A stretch of 64,000 nt of DNA, taken from assembly GCF_030867095.1 (NCBI RefSeq), contig NC_081833.1, positions 72,607,395 through 72,671,394 on the forward strand. The letters run 5' to 3'. Below the pieces are notes generated by a model that had not been told where the DNA came from, did not search any database, and worked only from the letters and a program-made list of their open reading frames with translations. A program made the position numbers and the translations under genes. The DNA comes from Alligator mississippiensis. Taxonomy: Eukaryota > Chordata > Crocodylia > Alligatoridae. This document shows positions 56,793 through 64,000 of the stretch, in pieces (positions within the stretch are counted from its first letter, which is position 1; each line of letters starts with the position of its first letter).

Positions 56793-59700
56793 CTACACAC
56801 AAATAAAAACGCAGTTACCTACTGAAAGTCTGCTGCTGCACTTCACTTCTCTCCAGCTCCTGAAACTGGATGCTATTTTGAAATCATCTGGGGAGGGGAA
56901 GGTCCTACAGCCTTAGACTACATATCAAAGATCACAGCAGCAGCAAAGCTAGCTAAGTAGGTGCAATGCTCTGAAAAACATTCCATATTTTTACAACAGA
57001 TTCACTTTACAAAGAATTTTATGACAGATGTACAACATTATGACAATGAGAAATTATAGCCAGCGTGAAAAGATAATCCTGACGAAGCACAAGATTTATG
57101 TCACTCATCTAAGTTCTGGATGAAGGGACTCCATTCTTCAACACAAATAACAGAAAGGAGTTATTTCAGCTCAGTTCTACGACTGTGTTCACATCAGCTT
57201 CCTTCCCCAAGAACTGCTAGTTCTGGCTTTGGAGAAGCCCACGTTTAATGCCACAGAGATTTTGCAGAGTCAGAACTAAAATGCAACTGCTAAGCTGTGT
57301 AGTTGTTAGGCATGTCTGAGTGCCACATGCCTTGCTCCAGCTAGGACAGGTTTTTGAATGTTGAATTTTAGTTACCCCACCCCCCAATAACACACAAAAA
57401 TACTTTAAAAACAAATAAAATAGTTTATTAGGCCTGAAATGCCAGATCAATGAAACAATAAATCTATTTGCTCAAAATGGGGAAAAAGAAGTGGACTTTC
57501 TACCCTTTGAACAAATTACCTTGTACAACTGAGACTAGGAAGATGATAAATGTGATATACAATGTACAGCTACTCCTCGCTTAATGACGTAGTTATGTTC
57601 TTGAACAATGCAACTTTAAGCAAAACGATGTTAAGCAAATGCAATTACATCACAGTAGTTACCATCTAGCAGGTGGTAGCCCAACAACATTATAACCGAA
57701 CACTGCGCGACTTTAAACGAGTATGTTCTCTAATACGTCGGCGAGAATAACGAAATAACGTTAACTGGGATGATGTTAAGTGAGGAGTACCTGTATATGT
57801 AATTATCCATCCATCCATGCACACACACAACGCATGTACACCTATCCTAGCTATGTAAGAATAAAACGGGTTTAGCTGAAGTGCAGAGCAAGGTGCGATA
57901 CATCAGGATATGCAGGTTTCTGGACGAAGAGGGGCTCTGTTATTGTACTAGCAGCAGATTCACACCAGGGAGCTTAACTGGTGGTGGTAACCCACAGGAT
58001 CTCCCCTACCCCCCGTTCCCTCCCACACTTTGCCCCAAAAGCAGCTGGCTAACACATTACTTTATATGCAATGCAGCCAGATGAATATGAATATATATGG
58101 AAACTAATTAGTGATACTGCCTTGGTTAGGAAGAAGTAGGATCATCTCTTACTGAGATGATGGAACATAGCACACTTCAGTATTTATAACTTGTTGAATA
58201 TATTGCATATTTATAAAATACTGTTGCAAACAAAGGTGTAATGGCTAACCAAGCAACGGGTACCAGAAAAAAAATGTCAAGTCCAACCTAGATACACAAC
58301 ATGCAAGAAATCTGTGCTTACTGCTAATTTGTTAATGAATCTAGGCAAAGAGAGAGAGGAATTCTAGGAAGAACCTTTACTGCAGCAACTCAAACTGCAG
58401 CTTCACTTTCAAATGTTTTACTTTAATAATTTATGCACTCGTTTCCCATTAAATGCTAATGTTTACCTTTTTGTTTCTTTTGGTAAAGCACAGAGCTATT
58501 CAATATTTAAGTATGTTACCACAGCAGCAGCAACCAAGGAAGTTCAGAACATTAAATTAGATTTCTTGTATTTCAGTGAATTCACGTTGGAAGACATTTC
58601 TCTCAACAGTTAAAAAAAGGAGTCGCTAATCTGAGTTTAGCACTGTATTTCCTCGTTGTACTGGATTTACATTAATGCATTTTTTTTAACTGTAGAGAGA
58701 ACATCTAAATCCAGTACAACAAGGAAATACAATGCTAAACTCAGGTTAGCTTGCTACTTGTACCCCAATGGAAAGTCACCTTTTGGTGACATGCTAAGGC
58801 TTACAGGCAAGTTTTCAAGAGTGTTAGAGATTTAAGGAGCACAAGCCACAAAAAGTCAGATCAATGAACTTGCATAGCTTGTATTACACAATAACTCCGA
58901 GGTTCCCAACCATTTCAGCAGAGAACAGTATGCAGGAAGAGTAGACTGCGAAAGAAGCTTACACACCTGGTAATAAGCACACACTCTTTCCAATTAATGG
59001 GGTCGTGAGGAATAAGAGAGAGAAACCTTTAAATGTTTTCCAGCCTGAAACTTCCCCCATCAGACACTAATAAAGCTGAATCAAGACTTCTAATAAAGTC
59101 ATTACGTCAAACAAGGGAAGTAAAAGTTTTACCGTTTCGTCATTGCATATTGAATGGATTTGGGTGCCAAACATAACTGCAGTGAAAGTGAGAAACAGAA
59201 AACCTTCAAGGCACAAGAAGATCATCAGGATCACAGTTACAGGCGGGGAGAAGTCACTGCATTCTGTGAAGATGGTAAACTTAGTCATAAAGAAGTCATA
59301 GCAAACGCACGTGAACGTAGCAACCCAAAACAGTAATCCACCCCCCTCCCTCCCCCGCAGTACAGTGATAAAAACCACAGTTCAGCAGAGATCAGCTTCT
59401 GCTGAGATTACACCAACCTTTTCCCCTCTCTGGAGGTACAGGCACAGACAATTACATTTACTATTCAAAGAGATAACATTTTAAAAATGTATTATAAAAT
59501 GACTGCACTTCTGCACTGTCAGAAAGCACGCTGCACTGGCCTCAGTATAACCAAAAGCTCAGTGAGCTGAAAGCAAATACGTGTCTGCGTGCATGACCTA
59601 CTGTCAACCATTAGTCAAGGCTATATACACAGTACCGGATACAGAGTGGAAGTGAAGGAGAGCTCAACGCAAATTCAGTACATGACAGGAGCTGTAGAAA

Positions 59701-62700
59701 CACGAACACCACCTGTCTAATGTATATAGATCAGGCTCTTCCACTTGCTCCTACATTTTGCTTGTCTGGTCTGGTACTGAAAATAAGCTGACTTAAATCA
59801 GAAACTGTTCCAAGTCTCACACTTCAACTGGCTATTTGGTTCTGTCAGTCAGACAAGGAAGGATTTGGATGACCTATGTAAGAGGCTGGGATTTTAAGGG
59901 GAAACACGTCTATGGTTTGAAGAAACTTGCCTTCCTGAGGGAAAAATAGTGGTGGGAGACCATCAATGGATTCAGCCTGATCCTATTCAGTAAACTGCAT
60001 TTGTAACATTAAAATAAAATCATACCTTCCATACTCTCGTTGAGGAGCTAAAAATATAATAATTTGATTTGGGAGTGAAGAATAGAAAGGAAACTGTTCA
60101 CGAATTTCTAAGGCCAGAAGGGACTACTATAACCATCTAGATCACCCACCTACATAACACAGGCCATACTAGGGTCAGTAATTCCTGCATCAATCCTTCA
60201 AAAACTGGTTAAGCTATAGCATAATTTGACACGCCTTATTTTCTAGGCTGGCTTTGTGCAACTGCAGCTTCTAGCTACTGAGTCCTGTGTTTTCAATCTG
60301 TTGGTTTAAAGAGCTCTCTATCACAAGTCTCCTCCCCAGACAGGCATTTGTAACACCATCATGCTTATTTCTTGACTTTAAATGGAAAATAATAATGAAC
60401 TATACAGAAACATTTCAAAGAGTTTTCTCATGCTGTGTAGAAAGAAATAGACGGCAAAGACTGGAGTTTAAACTCTCACGAATTTCAGGCATTTGCTCGT
60501 CTGGAATTTATTAACAGGACCCCCCCCATCCGATTTCAGCACTGAGAAAATTGCTAAAAGTAGCAATTTATTCACAGCGTGCATGAAAACGCTGGTGCTA
60601 ACACACAGCAGCTTGCATAGGTTTCCCTGGAGATGTGCCAAGAACATTCCCAGTTGTTTAATATATGCAAATAAAAACAGATGAGAAACAAAATTTATGC
60701 GTGCAAGGCTGAAGACAGGCATAGGTCTGAATGCCCACCCCCTGGGCTCAGTGGGTTAGCCCCCAAGACCTCCCCATTACTAGGATCCGCATTAAAGGGC
60801 TATCACTAGAGCAGGGGTGAGGCAAAGTGATTATTCAGCAGAACTTGAACAGCCACCCTCCCACCACTATGCTCCTCGATATTTGGGCAACGACCAACGA
60901 CCCTTCCAGCAGATCTTGAAATTGCAGCAGAACTCGACATTCCCTCAGGTAGCCGACCCTCCAAAAACTGGAGCACAACTTCTTGGTGCACCAGAGTATT
61001 ATAATGAAGAACAAGGAAGAACAGGCAAATTCCAACTAAGACCTCACTCCACAAGATATAAACTGGTTACCCCTCATCAGCAAGAGAGACTTGAAAATAG
61101 TCCAAACACGTTATATTACGTGGTTGGAAAACTCAGAATATTTCACAGTTAGGGCTGAATGCAAATAGCATGCAGTTTTTCTAATTTGTTTTTTACATTT
61201 CAAATGTTACTCGGTTATGGCAGTACAAGTAAATACATGCTTACCAATCCACTGTCCTCTGACACAAGAGAAAAACTGAAACCCACACAGTATGAGCGCA
61301 TGAGCTGATATTAGGGCTATATACATCTGAAAATAAGAAAGAAGGGTTAGTTTTGATGGCTGTCATAGCAATCCAGATATTCCAGACTATCTTTCTTCTC
61401 CAGGAGGGTCCATACTTGGGTGCAGTCTGAGTTTTAAAGGGAGCAAAATGAAGTTGCATCAATCCTAGTGCTATTAAAATTAAACTTATGTATGCTGCGA
61501 CAAAATGAAATCAGTTGGACTTCCAACCCCCCGCTCAGAGCAGGATCAGTCCCAACTAGATCACCCCAGCCAAGGCTTTGTCTAGCTGGGTCTTCAAAAC
61601 CTCCAAGGATGGAGAGCCCACCACCTCTCTGGGTAACTTGTTCCAGTGTTTTACTACCCTCCTAGTGAGAAAATTCTTCCTAATATCTCAGCTCAACTCC
61701 CTTTGCTGCAACTGGAGCCCATTGCTCCTTGTCCTGCCATCTGCCCCCACTGAGAACAGTCCAACTCCATCCTCTTTGGAGCCACCCTTCAGGTGGTTGA
61801 AGGCTACTATTAAATCCTAACTAAATAAGCCCGGTTCCCTCAGCCTCTCCTCATAAGTCACATGGCCCCAGTCCCCTTATCATTTCTGTTGTCCTTTGCT
61901 GGACTCTCTCCAAATTTGCCCACATCCTTCTTAACTTCAAACACTTAATGCAACCACAGGTGAAAAATATCCAAGACCAGTAGCATCTCCCAGACAGTGA
62001 AGAAACTGGCAGGGGAAGGGATGGGAGATTAGTCAGCTGATGTATCGCCACTAAATACATTATACAGATGCTCAACACAGATGTGTCTGAGCTCTGCTGG
62101 GTTCAGACCCCTATTCACTGAGGTTCGTATTTCCTATGGGATTTCTCCTTGACTGCAGGGGGATAGTGGAGGAGAAGAGCGGTGGCCTTTCCCAAATGCC
62201 ACCTATCTGCGGCACCGAAGTGAGATGCCAATCACTGTAACTGTGCAGAGCTGTCATCCAGCTCCTCTCTTGCTGAGGGCTGAAATAGTTAATGGCATTG
62301 CAATTATTGCTAGGCATTCAAGTTAAAAACATGTGAGAGCAGTTGCTCCGGTCTCACTGCAGATCTCTGTTGCTTCAAATTTGTCAAGTTCTTCGCATCC
62401 ATTAACAGCCAGAGATTTTGCCCAAAGAGAATTGTTAAGCTATTATCTTCTACAGAAAGGCGCCATCATGCTGTACCAACCTCTCGAGCCTTGTTCCTAG
62501 GCGTAATTATAGTGTAAACTCTCCAAAACAGCCCTCCCCCAATCAACCCACCCCACTAAACCACCCTAAAAGCTAGTAAACTATGCTGCGCAGTACAGCA
62601 CGACACCACAAAGAGAAGAATGCTATAATTTTGTACATCCCAAACCGGCAAGAAAACAAGCAGATTTAACTCTGCAACTTGTAAGTACAAAATTAGTATA

Positions 62701-63078
62701 TTCCAGTATTTCTCAAACCGCAGGTTAGCAGTGAACTTTCAACAGGGTATGTAAGAAAAAGCACTGGGAAAGAATATGGGAAAGGGGAAATAAAAAGAAA
62801 CAGAAGAGCAGTTTAAGTCCTTCAGCAGCTGGAGAGACTACAGAATGGTCATAGTGACAGAAGTGCTCCTTTTTTTTCTTTTATGATTCATAAGGGGTAT
62901 ATGAAAGTGGCATAAACATAAAAGGGTACTATTGAGACAAAGCAATGTCATGTTTAGAACCAGTTAATAGTTTTTACTCACCGTAAATAGCACAAAAAAT
63001 CTCTGGTTTTTCTCTCCCACACAGTTATTCACCCATGGGCAGTGATGATCCATCTTTCGAATACATCGCTTGCAAATA
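56616..63078 (-). CDS. ZDHHC7: ZDHHC7 palmitoyltransferase, last four coding exons (partial; 5' half off the right edge)
   Basis: Encodes the C-terminal half, about 162 residues of a protein that is 308 aa in human, of a DHHC S-acyltransferase. This is a multi-pass Golgi membrane enzyme that palmitoylates cysteines of signalling proteins and receptors (family knowledge). Exons in transcript order are 63078-62982, 61326-61245, 59263-59133 and 56792-56616, with matching phases and GT-AG ends. They show the end of the cysteine-rich domain with the catalytic [12 protein letters not shown] motif, transmembrane segment 3 ([19 protein letters not shown]), transmembrane segment 4 ([19 protein letters not shown]), the DETE motif after it, and a cytosolic tail. 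The tail ends KGGPEFSV, and its [20 protein letters not shown] segment matches ZDHHC7 rather than its closest relative ZDHHC3. It converges on HNF4B. Confidence 0.92.
57567..57793. mobile_element. Tc1/mariner (pogo/Tigger-like) non-autonomous element, 227 bp
   Basis: Inverted ends CAGCTACTCCTCGCTTAATG and the complement of CAGGTACTCCTCACTTAACA. TA dinucleotides flank both sides (57565-57566 and 57794-57795), the mariner-type target duplication. No transposase coding region. Confidence 0.85.
58625..58750. repeat. Long inverted repeat (45-bp arms, 36-bp loop)
   Basis: Arms 58625-58669 and 58706-58750 are reverse complements with three differences in 45 positions, all C/T transitions. In the ZDHHC7 pre-mRNA, two of these become G:U pairs. 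No target duplication and no known family were recognised. Confidence 0.85.
59133..59263 (-). CDS. ZDHHC7: ZDHHC7 exon, fourth membrane segment and post-membrane motif
   Basis: Reads [40 protein letters not shown], then NDET. It holds the fourth transmembrane helix and the start of the conserved motif after it, completed by Glu in the next exon. It is nearly identical to human ZDHHC7. The acceptor is cttcacag before 59263 and the donor GTAAAA below 59133. Confidence 0.95.
59264..61244 (-). other. ZDHHC7: ZDHHC7 intron between the two membrane-segment exons
   Basis: A 2-kb intron with an interspersed repeat at about 60098-60390. An unexplained 111-codon open frame on the opposite strand (60817-61152) has no recognised homology. 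Confidence 0.6.
60098..60390 (+). repeat. Interspersed amniote repeat
   Basis: The phrase taaggccagaagggactact, then cataacacaggcca and cagtaattcctgcatcaa, matches a repeat widespread in turtles, crocodilians and birds. I cannot name the family with certainty; a LINE 3' region is likely. Confidence 0.5.
61245..61326 (-). CDS. ZDHHC7: ZDHHC7 exon, third membrane segment
   Basis: Reads [19 protein letters not shown] followed by SCVRGQWI and one base of the next codon. The hydrophobic run is the third transmembrane helix. Human ZDHHC7 has [20 protein letters not shown] in the same place. The acceptor is ttttcag before 61326 and the donor GTAAGC below 61245. Confidence 0.94.
61327..62981 (-). 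other. ZDHHC7: ZDHHC7 intron after the DHHC exon
   Basis: A 1.65-kb intron occupied in part by the CR1 fragment at 61520-61930. The rest shows nothing recognised. Confidence 0.65.
61520..61930 (-). mobile_element. CR1 LINE 3' region
   Basis: On the minus strand it reads the CR1 C-terminal reverse-transcriptase end and 3' UTR. The plus-strand text contains gctgggtcttcaaaacctcc, tctgggtaacttgttccagt and cctcagcctctcctcataag, the complements of familiar CR1 phrases. Moderate decay. Confidence 0.85.
62982..63078 (-). CDS. ZDHHC7: ZDHHC7 exon with the DHHC catalytic motif
   Basis: Reads [19 protein letters not shown] followed by [13 protein letters not shown]. The cysteine of DHHC is the acyl-accepting residue in this family. 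The exon begins in phase 2, so a preceding Ser codon is split. The acceptor is ttcag (minus strand) before 63078 and the donor is GTGAGT below 62982. The exon before it was not found up to 64000. Confidence 0.95.
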
Positions 63079-64000
63079 CTGAAGGGAAGAAATGTGCCCT
63101 TTTAATAAAAAAGTATTTCAAATTTCACTGTAAGGAACATCAAAATGTACATCTGAACAACCAAAAAAAGATGTGGAGAACTCAATCAAAGCTGAAGAAA
63201 AGTAAAGCACTTAACTGGTTTTATCAATTGTGATGGTAATACATCGAATACTGTATCTTCTCCAGAAAAAGTTTTAGTAATTTAACTTCTGACTTTCAAT
63301 CTGATCACATAGATAAGATACGTTTCCTGCACTAAAATGACTACTGGCATGTTCCAGAAATAGATAGAAATATATGCTGCCAAGTGAAATGTCCCACAGT
63401 ATTAAAAAAAGTGATTTTTTTCATGAAAGTTGTGTAAGCAGAGCTTCAATCCTTTCCAGATTTAAGGTAAAAAGACAGCCAAAAACATTTGGCAGAAAGT
63501 TACTTGGTTAATTGGCAAACGTTCATGCTAAAAATCCAGTTTATAATAGAGCAAAGATGACCTATTATCTGCAAGCGGGGAGCCATGTTCAATCTCTCCA
63601 AACAGGTTTCACAGCTCTTTTAACTATCCATACAGCTCAGCAAATGCACAGACCACGAGTGCAGTCAAAATGTTTCATAAAGGACAGTCTATGCTTCCCC
63701 TGTAAATTGTTGGGGGAGCGGGGGTTATATTCCCCAGAAAATAAGCAATGACATTATGTTATAAAATAATCCAGCCAGAACAAGCATGTGATTTATCACA
63801 TGTGTTCACAGGCCTTGTCTTTGCGGGTGGTGGATCGGCACTGTTAGGATATTTTATTGTTTTTGGCAGATGCACCAACAGCTCAGTTTCTTTAGGGTTG
63901 TGTCTATAGCCGTTTGCATCTTCTCCAACTCCTCTCCACACCTGCTGGCTGGCCATTTGGTGCTATATGGTTTATCAACCAACAGTTTTCTTAAAATTGA
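63079..64000 (-). other. ZDHHC7: ZDHHC7 upstream intron, running off the window
   Basis: No further exon with the expected CPKCCCIKPERAHHCS-type sequence was seen, so the earlier exons must lie beyond 64000. No repeat recognised. Confidence 0.55.

Larger units (their letters stand above)
56793..59132 (-). other. ZDHHC7: ZDHHC7 intron before the last exon
   Basis: A 2.3-kb intron. It contains a pogo/Tigger-like element at 57567-57793, a small CCAT/CA microsatellite at 57807-57836 and the long hairpin at 58625-58750. Confidence 0.7.

Noticed and set aside
1-64000. CRISPR arrays, operons, bacterial signals, LTR or other virus-like elements
   Set aside because: The window is vertebrate DNA; no regularly spaced arrays, no paired long terminal repeats and no gag-, pol- or env-like frames of retroviral type were recognised.

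Overview
This window is vertebrate nuclear DNA from a sauropsid, most likely a crocodilian. The basis is intron-split genes with GT-AG junctions, many CR1 LINEs (one still carrying most of its reverse transcriptase), short hAT and mariner-type DNA transposons, and a repeat fragment whose head matches the 5' end of U2 snRNA. U2-headed SINEs (SINEU) are known from crocodilians. The organism call is an inference. No retroviral or other virus-like element was recognised.

The main gene is on the plus strand, from the start codon at 14401 to the stop codon at 51662-51664. It is a complete orphan nuclear receptor of the HNF4 family in ten coding exons. Every splice junction keeps frame and the predicted protein has 457 residues. 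The DNA-binding domain is close to HNF4A and HNF4G, but the N-terminus, hinge and C-terminal tail match neither. The neighbouring gene is ZDHHC7, which in human lies on 16q24, away from HNF4A (20q13) and HNF4G (8q21). I therefore call it HNF4B (HNF4 beta), the third paralogue known from frogs and other non-mammals.

The second gene is on the minus strand and converges on HNF4B. Its last four coding exons (63078 down to 56616) encode the DHHC catalytic motif and the C-terminal half of a palmitoyltransferase with the ZDHHC7 C-terminus. The first half of the gene lies beyond the right edge. The two 3' ends face each other between about 51.7 and 54.5 kb, and a candidate long 3' UTR of ZDHHC7 fills 54.5-56.6 kb.

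Layout: 1-14400 is upstream DNA with repeats and no recognisable exon. It holds three CR1 copies, a foldback duplication near 6 kb and a hAT element at 10.2 kb. 14401-51664 is HNF4B, with two large introns (intron 1 of 8.7 kb and intron 3 of 13 kb) rich in transposon debris. 51665-56615 holds the facing 3' UTRs. 56616-64000 is ZDHHC7 with intronic repeats. The most unusual structures are four self-inverted mosaic copies of one repeat family, three of them with clear target-site duplications; a 45-bp-arm hairpin inside a ZDHHC7 intron; and the U2-headed fragment just after HNF4B exon 3.
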